From assembly GCF_001188955.3 (NCBI RefSeq), contig NZ_JPRF03000033.1, positions 1-64,000 of the forward strand: a stretch of 64,000 bases of DNA, written 5' to 3'. The translations under genes were made by a program, and so were the position numbers. The notes beneath the pieces were generated by a model. It worked only from the letters and a program-made list of their open reading frames with translations. It did not search any database and was not told the origin of the DNA. Source of the stretch: Kitasatospora aureofaciens. Lineage in GTDB: Bacteria > Actinomycetota > Actinomycetes > Streptomycetales > Streptomycetaceae. Shown here one piece after another: positions 54,021 through 63,087 of this stretch (position 1 is its first letter; every line of letters begins with the position of its first letter).

Positions 54021-54809
54021 TCACCGGCGCGCCCGGTGACCGGTCTGCCGGTCCAGCCGCTGGCGCGCCCGCCTGGCCGCGGTGAGCTGGCGCACGAGTT
54101 GGTGGAGCGAGATGACACCGGTGAGCGGCGGCAGGCCGGAGACGACGACGGCGGACAGCGTCCAGGGGACGTCGGCGACGCACAGTCCGGCGGCGAGGCC
54201 GGAGAAGAGCACGACCACCACCCAGGAGTGGAACGGCTGACGCCCGTGCTGGACGGCGCGCAGGACCGACAGACAACCCGCGAGCCACGGTCCGTAGACG
54301 ACCACCGGCCACACCTGTGACAGTCCGCGCGGCACCCGCGAGAAAGCCAGTTCCTGGAGGGGCCCGTAGGAGAACACCAGGCCCAGCGCGCAGGCCGCGG
54401 TCACCGCCAGCGCCGTCAGCGCACCGCAGGCGGAGCTGACCAGGCGGGGCCAGGCCGGGCCGGGGAAGGGAGGGCGTCGGCGGTGCCGGGAAGTCGACGG
54501 GCCCACCGGGCCCACCGGGCCGACCGGTCCGCCCGTCCCACGAGTCCCGGACGGCTCGACCGGGGATCGCGGAGGCGGCACGAACGCCGTCTCGTTCTCC
54601 CAGCCGGCGGCCGACGCGACGACGGGGCTGAACGCCTGCACGTCACCGGGCACGGCGCCGAGGCCGTAGGTGGAGCCGTCGTCGTACCAGTCCGCGGAGC
54701 AGGGCTCCTCGCGGCCCCGGTCCCCGGGAGCGGCCCAACCCCCGTGGTTCGCCTCGCCGTAGCCGCGGGCCCCGTACGCGCCGAGGAGTTCGGTCATCCG
54801 GTCGTACAC
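54021..54809 (-). CDS. DUF2637/SpdB-like membrane protein
   Basis: 262 residues. A Pro/Gly/Asp-rich cytoplasmic N-terminal half (about 1-125) is followed by four transmembrane segments (about 128-150, 165-182, 193-212 and 218-240). The first helix LAVTAACALGLVFSYGPLQE and the end VVSGLPPLTGVISLHQLVRQ resemble the DUF2637/SpdB proteins of actinomycete conjugative elements. GTG 54809 is preceded by GGGGAG. SpdB-type proteins spread plasmids within mycelium. No Tra, Rep or integrase gene is next to it, so it could be a chromosomal member or the remnant of an integrated element. Confidence 0.65.
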   Translation of the reverse strand: MYDRMTELLGAYGARGYGEANHGGWAAPGDRGREEPCSADWYDDGSTYGLGAVPGDVQAFSPVVASAAGWENETAFVPPPRSPVEPSGTRGTGGPVGPVGPVGPSTSRHRRRPPFPGPAWPRLVSSACGALTALAVTAACALGLVFSYGPLQELAFSRVPRGLSQVWPVVVYGPWLAGCLSVLRAVQHGRQPFHSWVVVVLFSGLAAGLCVADVPWTLSAVVVSGLPPLTGVISLHQLVRQLTAARRARQRLDRQTGHRARR

Positions 54810-54897
54810 GGCAGGCTCCCCACATGGTCGTCCGGCTGCGGATCGGCCCGGCGGCCCGCCCGGCCCGGCACGGAACAGCTCGATGGCACCGGTGGCG

Positions 54898-55155
54898 TCA
54901 CGATTCCTCCGGGAAGAGCAGGGCGCCGATCCGCGCCGCGAAGTCGCTCTCCAGCTGGCCGATCTTCCGCACGAGGTCGGCCAGCGGACGCGAGGTGTGC
55001 GACAGGACGACACGCTCGCCGTTGCGCGACAGGTAGCCGGTGGACACGTCGCCCACGGCGTTGCGGCGGTCGGGGACGAACAGCCATGTCCCGAGCGGGG
55101 CGATCGGCTCCCGCATCGGAGGCGACGGGGCGTAGGGCAGGCATGGTGAAGTCAC
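54898..55155 (-). CDS. Small hypothetical protein upstream of the DUF2637 gene
   Basis: 85 residues from GTG 55155, or 72 from ATG 55116. The sequence runs MREPIAPLGTWLFVPDRRNA, then VGDVSTGYLSRNGERVVLSH, then a helical C-terminus ADLVRKIGQLESDFAARIGA. The composition is unlike a random GC-rich frame (balanced, amphipathic helix at the end). No family is recognised. It lies 88 bases upstream of the DUF2637 gene on the same strand and probably shares its message. The start is uncertain; no strong ribosome site is seen for either. Confidence 0.5.
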   Translation of the reverse strand: MTSPCLPYAPSPPMREPIAPLGTWLFVPDRRNAVGDVSTGYLSRNGERVVLSHTSRPLADLVRKIGQLESDFAARIGALLFPEES

Positions 55156-55484
55156 GCGTACATCAACGAGAAGCGGCGGGCACGGTTTTACGACGTACGG
55201 GCGTCCTTCCATATTCGATATCGGAGATGCTCTGCAAAATTACCCAGGCCGAAGAGCCGGGGGGTGAATATTTTCCCGCCGCCCGCGGAGTTCGCATGAG
55301 GGGTCGACCCGAAGCGCCGGAACACGGGTAATCCTATACTCACCGGCGGTGCTGCTCGCCAAAAATCCCCAAGTAAAACAATGACAAGAGAAACGTTTCT
55401 TCTTTTCGCGCGATGCTATGTTTCCGACTTGCCCTTGGCATATCCCTCGGCTCGCGCCGGGTCGAACGGCCCCTGGGAGGCTTC
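55156..55484 (+). promoter_or_regulatory. AT-richer promoter region of the transposase-like gene
   Basis: This gap is clearly less GC-rich than its neighbours. It contains TATACT (55335-55340, close to TATAAT), the 12-base perfect palindrome AGAAACGTTTCT (55389-55400) and several A/T tracts around 55210-55280 and 55360-55410. The lower GC suggests acquired DNA or a strongly regulated promoter. A frame open from 55413 is present but the first codons look non-conserved; the gene is taken to start at 55485. Confidence 0.5.
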
Positions 55485-56828
55485 TTGCTGTCCTGGAAGG
55501 AATACCTGGAAGCGGTAATGCTGCATCGCCAAGGATGGTCGATAATCAGAATCTCCCGACACCTCGGGCGTGATCGGAAAACCGTGAGGTCCTACCTCCG
55601 GGGAGAGCGGACCCCTGGCATCAGAATTCCCCCTCGGGACGGATTCCTCCAGTTCCTGCCGTACTGTCGCCATCGTCTGGCGGAGGACCCGCACCTGGCT
55701 GCCACCGTCCTCTTCGACGAGGTCGTCGAGCTCGGTTACGGGGGCGGCTACTCGACCTTCACCGGGGCCCTGCGCAAACACCAGGCCAGGCCGCGCTGCC
55801 GGCAGTGCCACGACCTGGCCGTGGCCGCGAGCGGGCGGTCCGATCCCGTGCCGGCCGAAGGGACCGTCGAGTTCGACTGGCTTCGGCTCCCCGATCCGCC
55901 GCCGTCCTGGGGCTACGGCCACCGGGCGGGGCTGCTGGTGGGTTCGCTCCCCGGCCCCGGCCCCGCCGCAGGCGCGGGCTGCCGCATCGGCCGCTGGGCG
56001 GTGGCGCTGGCGGAGGACCAGGAGCTGCCCCACCTCGTCGAAGCCGTCGACACCGTGCTGAGACGGCTCGGTGGTACCGCCGGATGCTGGCGGTTCGGCC
56101 GGACACCGACCGTGTGGGGCCCGCGAACCGACCGGGTGACGCCGGAGTTCCGGCAGGTGGCCGAGCACTACGGCGTGCGCGTCGAGTGCCGGCTGCCGAC
56201 CGACCAGCGCTCCTCCACCCGCCGGACCCTGGACGAGGCCGTCCGCTCGTGGTGGCGCGGGCTGCCGGACGACACCAGCCTCCGTAACGCCTGGGACGAT
56301 CTGGACCGGTGCGCCGCACGCCTGGACGCCCGGTGGGGAAGCACCGACACCCCGGCACTTCGGAAGCTGCCCACGCCCTACCCGGCCCGTGTGCGTGTCC
56401 GCCGCACCGTCACCGCCCAGGGCCTGGTGCCCTTCCGCGGCAACTTCTACGCCCTGCCCGAGCACCTGGTCGACGCGCCGGTGGAAGTCCGCCGTCGCCT
56501 CGACCAGTCCCACCTGTCCGTCGCCACCCCCGCTGGCGCCGTGATCGCCCGCTGCCCCCTCGCTCCGGCGGAGGCCGGGCTGACGGTCGTCGAACACAGC
56601 AGCGCCATCACCGTGCTGGAGCGCCACCCGGCACCGGTGCCCCCCGACGCCCCGCTCTGCCGGCGGAACACGCCGCGTCCACCGTCCCCCCGGGCCCTGG
56701 CCGAAGCCGACGCGCTGCGCGCCCGGTTCGCACTCCAGCCCACCCACCGGCCCGACGGGGAAGGCGACGCCCCGACGCCACGGGTGCCCGCCCCACGGGC
56801 CCGCCCGGCCGGCGGCACCGGGAGCTGA
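55485..56828 (+). CDS. IS21-like (IstA/Mu-type) transposase homologue, probably not active
   Basis: 447 residues from TTG 55485, with GGGAGG four bases upstream. The N-terminal HTH (LEAVMLHRQGWSIIRISRHL, then GRDRKTVRSYLRG) is typical of IstA. The first catalytic Asp lies in GTVEFDWLRL. Where active IstA has YDN and a downstream Glu, this protein has FGRTPTVWGPRTDRV and STRRTLDEAV, so the DDE site looks broken. The C-terminus (LVPFRGNFYALPEHLVDAPV then a beta segment) is the Mu-transposase C-terminal barrel. No IstB ATPase gene follows; a perfect terminator does. An inactive remnant or a domesticated DNA-binding protein are both possible. Confidence 0.75.
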   Translation: MLSWKEYLEAVMLHRQGWSIIRISRHLGRDRKTVRSYLRGERTPGIRIPPRDGFLQFLPYCRHRLAEDPHLAATVLFDEVVELGYGGGYSTFTGALRKHQARPRCRQCHDLAVAASGRSDPVPAEGTVEFDWLRLPDPPPSWGYGHRAGLLVGSLPGPGPAAGAGCRIGRWAVALAEDQELPHLVEAVDTVLRRLGGTAGCWRFGRTPTVWGPRTDRVTPEFRQVAEHYGVRVECRLPTDQRSSTRRTLDEAVRSWWRGLPDDTSLRNAWDDLDRCAARLDARWGSTDTPALRKLPTPYPARVRVRRTVTAQGLVPFRGNFYALPEHLVDAPVEVRRRLDQSHLSVATPAGAVIARCPLAPAEAGLTVVEHSSAITVLERHPAPVPPDAPLCRRNTPRPPSPRALAEADALRARFALQPTHRPDGEGDAPTPRVPAPRARPAGGTGS

Positions 56829-56858
56829 TCGGCCGGCCCACGAGCCCCACTGCCCGCT

Positions 56859-56893
56859 CCCGCCGGGTCACCGGACGCCGGTGACCCGGCGGG
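56859..56893 (+). terminator. 16-base perfect-arm terminator after the transposase-like gene
   Basis: CCCGCCGGGTCACCGG (56859-56874) and CCGGTGACCCGGCGGG (56878-56893) pair fully around ACG. It lies 30 bases beyond the plus-strand stop and 45 bases before the stop of the convergent toxin gene, so it may serve both. Confidence 0.85.
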
Positions 56894-56938
56894 TGAGCGG
56901 CCCTCCGACGAAGGCACCACCGGGACGCGCTGCGCCGA

Positions 56939-57346
56939 CTAAGGGCGAACCGAAGCGAAGACCTCGATGTCGCACTTTGCCGCCCCGCTGCGCTTGATCC
57001 TCGCGTCGCTGGTGATCAGCGGTACGCCGAGGGCTTCCGCCAGGGCGACGTACTGGGCGTCGTAGGCGCTGAGGTTGGCGTGCAGCTTCTTCACTCTGTC
57101 CCAGAACGGCAGCGTCTCCCGTTTGGCGATGGGAAGCATCCGGTAGGCGAAAACCGCCCTTTCCACCTCCCTCTCGGTCAGCTTGCCGCCACGCTGCATG
57201 CCGAGCAAGGCCGACTGGATCTCGTAGTCCAGGAGGGTGGGAGCGTAGACGTCCCCCGCCTCGGCCACACGGCTCCGGATGAGTTCTCCGTCGGGACTGT
57301 GGGCCGTGAGGACCAGGACCAGAGCGGAACAGTCGATAACGATCAA
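56939..57346 (-). CDS. VapC/FitB-type PIN-domain toxin
   Basis: 135 residues. PIN-domain acidic residues are Asp5 (VIDCSALV), Glu at about 42 (DYEIQSALL), Asp at about 95 (SAYDAQYVALAEALGVPL) and Asp in ITSDARIKRS (about 113), so a Mg-dependent ribonuclease is expected. ATG 57346 overlaps the antitoxin stop by 4 bases, so the two are translationally coupled, as usual in type II toxin-antitoxin pairs. Target RNAs (typically tRNA or mRNA for PIN toxins) cannot be read. It belongs to the accessory region around the transposase-like gene. Confidence 0.92.
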   Translation of the reverse strand: MIVIDCSALVLVLTAHSPDGELIRSRVAEAGDVYAPTLLDYEIQSALLGMQRGGKLTEREVERAVFAYRMLPIAKRETLPFWDRVKKLHANLSAYDAQYVALAEALGVPLITSDARIKRSGAAKCDIEVFASVRP

Positions 57347-57573
57347 CGCCCGGCTCGTCCCTCGTCGATGGCAGCGACGATGTCGGTGGCGCTGACGCGG
57401 GCGGTGGTCTCCCGGTTCAGCCGCTCCATCATCTCCGCCATCGTCGGCTTGGACACTTCCCTTGCGATCAGGTCCTGCATGAACGCCTGGAGCGACTTGC
57501 CGGCCTGGGCTGCGCGGATCTTCAGGGTCTGGATCTGATCGTCAGGGACATCCCGGATGGTGAGCGCTGGCAT
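57343..57573 (-). CDS. FitA-like ribbon-helix-helix antitoxin
   Basis: 76 residues. The N-terminal PALTIRDVPDDQIQTLKIRA (about 2-21) forms the FitA/Arc-type ribbon-helix-helix DNA-binding domain. The C-terminal helix MAEMMERLNRETTARVSATD binds and neutralises the PIN toxin. The ATG at 57573 has TAGAGT six bases upstream, so a leaderless message is likely. It is the first gene of the pair and probably represses the operon at the ATCTGCA/TGCAGAT repeat. Confidence 0.92.
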   Translation of the reverse strand: MPALTIRDVPDDQIQTLKIRAAQAGKSLQAFMQDLIAREVSKPTMAEMMERLNRETTARVSATDIVAAIDEGRAGR

Positions 57574-57610
57574 ATCTGCACTCTAGCATCAGTAGCTGCA
57601 AAATGCAGAT
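57574..57610 (-). promoter_or_regulatory. Toxin-antitoxin promoter with ATCTGCA/TGCAGAT inverted repeat
   Basis: ATCTGCA (57574-57580) and TGCAGAT (57604-57610) are 23 bases apart. The -10 TAGAGT (57580-57585, minus strand) lies between them, six bases before the antitoxin ATG. The left arm spans that six-base space, so the antitoxin bound there would block transcription. This is a normal autoregulation arrangement. Confidence 0.6.
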
Positions 57611-57638
57611 GCCAGCCGGTCGGCGCCGGTTCAAGCGA

Positions 57639-57671
57639 CGAGCCCTCTCCCGGCATCCGGAAGAGGGCTCG
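57639..57671 (-). terminator. Terminator of thiC
   Basis: CGAGCCCTCTCCCGG (57639-57653) and CCGGAAGAGGGCTCG (57657-57671) pair with one wobble or mismatch around CAT. It lies 16 bases beyond the thiC stop on the minus strand. Confidence 0.8.
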
Positions 57672-57687
57672 CAAACGGGCAGGGGCG

Positions 57688-59622
<1,935 letters not shown>

Positions 59623-59833
59623 TCGCAGGCGGTGTTGCCTGCACATGACGCCCAACACCGTAGCGAGCCGATCGCCGCAGGTCCAGACGGTCCCCGAACG
59701 GAACCGGCCAAGGAACCGGCCAGGGAACAGCCGAGGAACCTGGCGCCCGAAGGCGCCGCGAAGGCCGAGGCCCGGCCCCCGCGGACGGGGTACCGGGCCT
59801 CCGGAGGTGCTCCGCGCGGCGCGCGGAGCGGGG

Positions 59834-60034
59834 TCAGCTCTTGGCGGCCTTCTTCACCAGGATCACCACGGCGGCCGCGATGCCGACGACCACCAGCAGT
59901 TTGATCACGATGCTCAGCAGGGCGCCCACCACGCCGAACACGAAGGCGATGACGTTCCAGGCCAGCACCAGGACCAGCACCGGGATGACGATGTTGCGCA
60001 CCCAGGAGGGCAGCGACTTCCAGAGCTCAGCCAT
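59834..60034 (-). CDS. Small membrane protein (DUF5326-like)
   Basis: 66 residues with ATG 60034 and GAGGAA upstream. The N-terminal MAELWKSLPSWVRNIVIPVL is amphipathic and is followed by two hydrophobic segments (about 14-35 and 40-58), then a Lys-rich tail VILVKKAAKS. It resembles the short actinobacterial DUF5326 proteins (recognised by memory, not by search). Role unknown. It is downstream of, and on the same strand as, tenA, with a 181-base gap, so probably separate. GC-rich hairpins lie at about 60170-60200 in that gap. Confidence 0.75.
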   Translation of the reverse strand: MAELWKSLPSWVRNIVIPVLVLVLAWNVIAFVFGVVGALLSIVIKLLVVVGIAAAVVILVKKAAKS

Positions 60035-60215
60035 GTCGGTTCCTCTTCTCCCCTCGGGGTCGGCTGCCGTCCGGTGCCGCATCCCGCTTGCTTTCGATGT
60101 GTCGATCGTACGGTGGCGCAAGCGGCGGAACGAGGGCCGACGGCCCGGAGAGAACCCCGAGATCACCCCGATCCGACCCCCCGGGGCGACCCCCGAGAAA
60201 CGGCCGGGGCCGGGG

Positions 60216-60887
60216 TCAGACCGGCCAGCGCTCCCCGCGCCAGGCGGCGTCCCAGAACATCCACTCGTAGCGCGAGGTCGTCCTGAAGTGCTCGACCACC
60301 CGACGCCGTTCGGCCGTCGAGAGCTCCTCGCCGAGCCGGTCGGTGAGCGCCAGCACCCGGCGCACCACGGACTGGAAGGCCTCGTCGCCGTAGGTGGCGA
60401 TCCACTTGGCGTACAGCGGGTCGGGGGAGCCCTGGGCGAGCAGCGCCTCGCCGACCCGGGCGTAGATCCAGTAGCAGGGCAGCACCGCGCCGAGCGCCTC
60501 GGCGAAGGAGCCGCCGTAGACGGTGGCCAGCAGGTAGCTGGTGTAGGCCCGGGTGGTCGGCAGCACCGGTTCGGCGGCGGCCTCCTCGGCGCTGCCGCCG
60601 AAGGCGGTGAGGAACTCGGCGTGCATGCCCTGCTCGGCGGCCAGCGCGCCGACCGCGTCGTCGGCGAAGGCCCGGACGTCCTCCTCACCGGGTGCCTTGG
60701 CGGCGCAGACGGCGAGCGCGCGGGCGTAGTCGCGCAGGTAGTGGGAGTCCTGGACGACGAAGTGGCGGAAGGCCTCGCGCGGCAGGGTGCCGTCGGTGAG
60801 GCCGCCGAGGAAGGGGTGGGCGAGGATCTCGGCGTAGATCGGCTCGATCGACGCCCAGAGTTCCTCGGTCAGGGTCCTGGTGCTCAT
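60216..60887 (-). CDS. tenA: Thiaminase II / TenA-family aminopyrimidine aminohydrolase
   Basis: 223 residues, all-helical TenA fold. The active-site Cys lies in LPCYWIYARVG (about residue 136); the nearby FVVQDSHYLRDYARAL (about 42-57) and YGDEAFQ segments are conserved substrate-contact regions. The enzyme hydrolyses degraded thiamin to HMP for salvage, which complements thiC nearby. The ATG at 60887 has TAGGGT (60894-60899) six bases upstream, so its message is probably leaderless and its own promoter lies between it and the cupin gene. Confidence 0.93.
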   Translation of the reverse strand: MSTRTLTEELWASIEPIYAEILAHPFLGGLTDGTLPREAFRHFVVQDSHYLRDYARALAVCAAKAPGEEDVRAFADDAVGALAAEQGMHAEFLTAFGGSAEEAAAEPVLPTTRAYTSYLLATVYGGSFAEALGAVLPCYWIYARVGEALLAQGSPDPLYAKWIATYGDEAFQSVVRRVLALTDRLGEELSTAERRRVVEHFRTTSRYEWMFWDAAWRGERWPV

Positions 60888-60915
60888 GCTGCGACCCTAA
60901 GGCGTGCCCGGTCCC

Positions 60916-61233
60916 TCAGTCCTCCGGCGGGGAGAACACCACCAGCACCCGCAGCTCCTCGGTGATGTGGTGGAACCGGTGCGGGGTGCCGGCCGGGACG
61001 TAGACCACGCTGCCGCGCCCGACGGTCGCGGTCTCGGCGCCGACGGTCAGCTCGGCCCGGCCGCTGATCACCTGGTAGATCTCGTCCTGGTCGTGCGCGG
61101 TCTGGGTGTCGGTGTCGCCGGGGGAGAGCGCGTACAGCCCGGCGGACATCCGCGGTTCGCGCAGGAACCGCAGGTACGCGCCGTCGTTGGCCGCCCGCTC
61201 CGCGTCCAGTTCGTCCAGCCGGAACATCTTCAC
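60916..61233 (-). CDS. Small cupin-domain protein
   Basis: 105 residues, a single cupin barrel. The metal-binding motif 1 lies around TAHDQDEIYQVISGRAEL (about 46-63) and motif 2 around VPAGTPHRFHHI (about 79-90), supplying the His/Glu ligands. Functions range from isomerases to sensors; not assignable. The GTG start follows GGAGGAGGAC at good spacing (next in-frame ATG is two codons on). It is on the same strand as tenA, 28 bases upstream of it, but tenA has its own promoter. Confidence 0.85.
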   Translation of the reverse strand: MKMFRLDELDAERAANDGAYLRFLREPRMSAGLYALSPGDTDTQTAHDQDEIYQVISGRAELTVGAETATVGRGSVVYVPAGTPHRFHHITEELRVLVVFSPPED

Positions 61234-61415
61234 CGCTGCCGTCCTCCTCCGCCCGGTCCGCCACGCAGGTCCCGTCCGTCACGCCGGGACATGTCCGTCA
61301 CGTGGGCCCCGTCCATCCCGTCCGTCCCGTCCACCGGGCGGACCAGGGGCATTCAACACCAACTCGTCCGGGGGGAGCTTCCCCCGGGGCGGGGCGCCTG
61401 CCAGGCTTGGGCGGC

Positions 61416-61796
61416 ATGAAGGGTTTCGTCATCAAAACACTGATCAACGCGGCGGCCATCTGGGTCGCCGCCTGGATCGTCAGCGGCATCCAACTCGCCC
61501 AGGGCAACGCCGACTGGCAGCACAAGGCCCTCACGGTGCTCGGCGTGGCCGTGGTCTTCGGCCTCATCAACTGGCTGATCAAGCCGGTGGTGAAGCTGTT
61601 CTCGTTCCCCTTGTTCATCCTGACGCTGGGCCTGATCACCTTCGTGATCAACGCCCTGATGCTGCTGCTCACCTCCTGGGCGTCCAACCGGCTGGAGCTG
61701 GACTTCCACGTGGTCGACTTCGGTGCGGCGCTGTTCGGTTCACTGATCATCAGCCTCGTCGCCTGGGGCCTGCACCTGGCCCTGGACGACGACTGA
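61416..61796 (+). CDS. Phage-holin-like membrane protein (YvlD family)
   Basis: 126 residues with four transmembrane helices (about 5-25, 38-58, 70-90 and 100-122). The motif LINWLIKPVVKLFSFPLFIL and GLITFVINALMLLLTSW is typical of the YvlD/4TM phage-holin-superfamily proteins in actinobacteria. These are chromosomal and not linked to a phage here; function is unclear. ATG 61416 begins MKGFVIKTLINAAAIW. It is a plus-strand single-gene unit convergent with the SsgA-like gene, with a bidirectional hairpin between them. Confidence 0.85.
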   Translation: MKGFVIKTLINAAAIWVAAWIVSGIQLAQGNADWQHKALTVLGVAVVFGLINWLIKPVVKLFSFPLFILTLGLITFVINALMLLLTSWASNRLELDFHVVDFGAALFGSLIISLVAWGLHLALDDD

Positions 61797-61830
61797 CCCC
61801 GTCGTACGGCTCGTCGCCCACGACGACGCG

Positions 61831-61874
61831 GAAGGGGCCCGTGCCCGGGTGGTCCACCGGGTACCGGCCCCTTC
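61831..61874. terminator. Bidirectional terminator between holin and SsgA-like genes
   Basis: GAAGGGGCC (61831-61839) pairs with GGCCCCTTC (61866-61874); an inner stem, CCCGGGTGG with CCACCGGG, closes the loop. It lies 35 bases after the holin stop and 16 bases after the SsgA-like stop on the other strand. Confidence 0.75.
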
Positions 61875-61889
61875 GCCGTTCCCGGCCGC

Positions 61890-62312
61890 TCAACCCGCGT
61901 CGCACCCTCCGAGGATTTCCGCGAGCCGGGCGTCGAGCTCCCGCCCGATGCGCTCCTGCCCCATCGGCACCAGCCGGTCGGTGCGCGCCAGGAAGGCGAT
62001 CAGCGGCGCGGCCGGGGCGTGCAGCACGGCGTCCCCGTGGGGGGAGTGCAGCGCGATGCGCACCTCCGAGGGCTCACCGTCGAGCGGGTGGATGTGCACG
62101 TCGCCCTCGCCGGACGGGCCGCCGAGGCCGTCCAGCAGCAGCTCGCGCGCGAACACCCAGGTGACGGGGGCGTCGCCTGGCAGGTTGAAGGCGAACCGGA
62201 CCGCGTACGGATCGGTGGGCTCGTACGCCAGGTCCGCCACGATGCCGAAGGACAGCTCGGGCGAGACCACGAGGTTCATCACCAGGCGTCCCTGGACTGT
62301 GCTGTGCTGCAT
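61890..62312 (-). CDS. ssgA: SsgA-like sporulation protein (SALP family)
   Basis: 140 residues. The family core DLAYEPTDPYAVRFAFNLPG, then DAPVTWVFARELLLDGLGGP and SGEGDVHIHP (about 27-80), is very close to SsgA of S. coelicolor as remembered, and the length agrees. SALPs are specific to sporulating actinomycetes and direct septum placement and peptidoglycan remodelling in sporulation-specific division. GAGAGGTAC precedes ATG 62312. In S. coelicolor ssgA is near thiC and next to its IclR activator ssgR; here a Nudix gene is divergent and no IclR gene lies nearby. Assignment to ssgA over another SALP is by similarity and synteny from memory. Confidence 0.75.
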   Translation of the reverse strand: MQHSTVQGRLVMNLVVSPELSFGIVADLAYEPTDPYAVRFAFNLPGDAPVTWVFARELLLDGLGGPSGEGDVHIHPLDGEPSEVRIALHSPHGDAVLHAPAAPLIAFLARTDRLVPMGQERIGRELDARLAEILGGCDAG

Positions 62313-62517
62313 GGCGCCAGTACCTCTCCTCTGCCCGGCCCCGGTGTGTGGACGAGGGTTCCACCGGCGGGGCCGGACCTGCTTCGGACGGTTTCGTGCG
62401 GGCCGACGGGCCCGGAAGCCGAACGGCGGACTTCTCGGAACGCCCGTCCGGGTCGGCGTTTCGACCTCCGCCCGGCGCGGGAGACTCCCGCACAACGCTC
62501 CAGCCCCGGAGGTCGCC

Positions 62518-63087
62518 ATGGGCCCCGACAACCGAACCCCGCCACCACGCCCGGTGGTCAAACGGACCGCGCGGGCGATCCTGCTGGAGCTGGACCCGGA
62601 CGACCCGTACGGCCCGGCCTCGATCGTGCTGATCCGGCGGGTCCGGCCCGGGGCGCCGCACCCGTACTGGATCACTCCCGGCGGCGGGGTCGAGCGGGAC
62701 GACCGCACGGTGGTGGAGGCGCTGCACCGCGAGGTGGACGAGGAACTCGGCGGCAAGATCGTGGACGTGGTGCCCGCCTTCGTCGACACCATCAGCCACC
62801 CCCTCCCCCAGCCTCCGGCCGGGGGGACCCCCATCGACGACGGCACCCTGCTCCACCCGCACGGGGTCAAGGTGCAGCACTTCTTCGTCTGCAGGCTGGC
62901 CTCCATGGACCTCAGCCGACGGCACGGGCCCGAGGTGACGGACCCGAACGGCGAGTACCAGGTGGTCCGGCTGCCGTTCACCCGCGAGGGCGTGACCTCG
63001 GTGAACGTCGTCCCGCCCCGGCTGCGGGCGTACCTGGCGGCCAACATCGAGGGCATCCGCGCGCTCCTCGCACCCGATCTCGGCTGA
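62518..63087 (+). CDS. Nudix hydrolase
   Basis: 189 residues. The Nudix box is GGGVERDDRT..REVDEELGG (about 59-80): the final REVDEELGG fits REUxEExG, but Arg replaces the Glu at position 7 of the consensus. Substrate class: nucleoside diphosphates linked to another group, or a regulatory Nudix protein; not assignable. ATG 62518 has GGAGG upstream. An in-frame GC-rich palindromic segment (62799-62832) encodes PLPQPPAGGTP within a loop. It is divergent from the SsgA-like gene. Confidence 0.85.
   Translation: MGPDNRTPPPRPVVKRTARAILLELDPDDPYGPASIVLIRRVRPGAPHPYWITPGGGVERDDRTVVEALHREVDEELGGKIVDVVPAFVDTISHPLPQPPAGGTPIDDGTLLHPHGVKVQHFFVCRLASMDLSRRHGPEVTDPNGEYQVVRLPFTREGVTSVNVVPPRLRAYLAANIEGIRALLAPDLG
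62799..62832 (+). repeat. Palindromic element inserted in frame in the Nudix gene
   Basis: The run starts CCCCCTCCCCCAGCC and continues through GGCCGGGGGGACCCCC; the core TCCCCC..GGGGGA can form a hairpin. Similar CCCCCAGCC.TCGGC.GGGGG palindromes recur widely in streptomycete genomes (memory, unsearched). The inserted codons make a Pro/Gly loop not expected in a Nudix fold. Confidence 0.5.

Noticed and set aside
53390-57600. Complete integrative conjugative element around the DUF2637 gene
   Set aside because: No integrase, excisionase, Rep or Tra/FtsK-like gene and no tRNA attachment site is present. Only remnants can be supported.
61416-61796. Holin gene as evidence of a prophage
   Set aside because: The family is a widespread chromosomal membrane protein of actinobacteria and there are no phage structural or lysis genes nearby.
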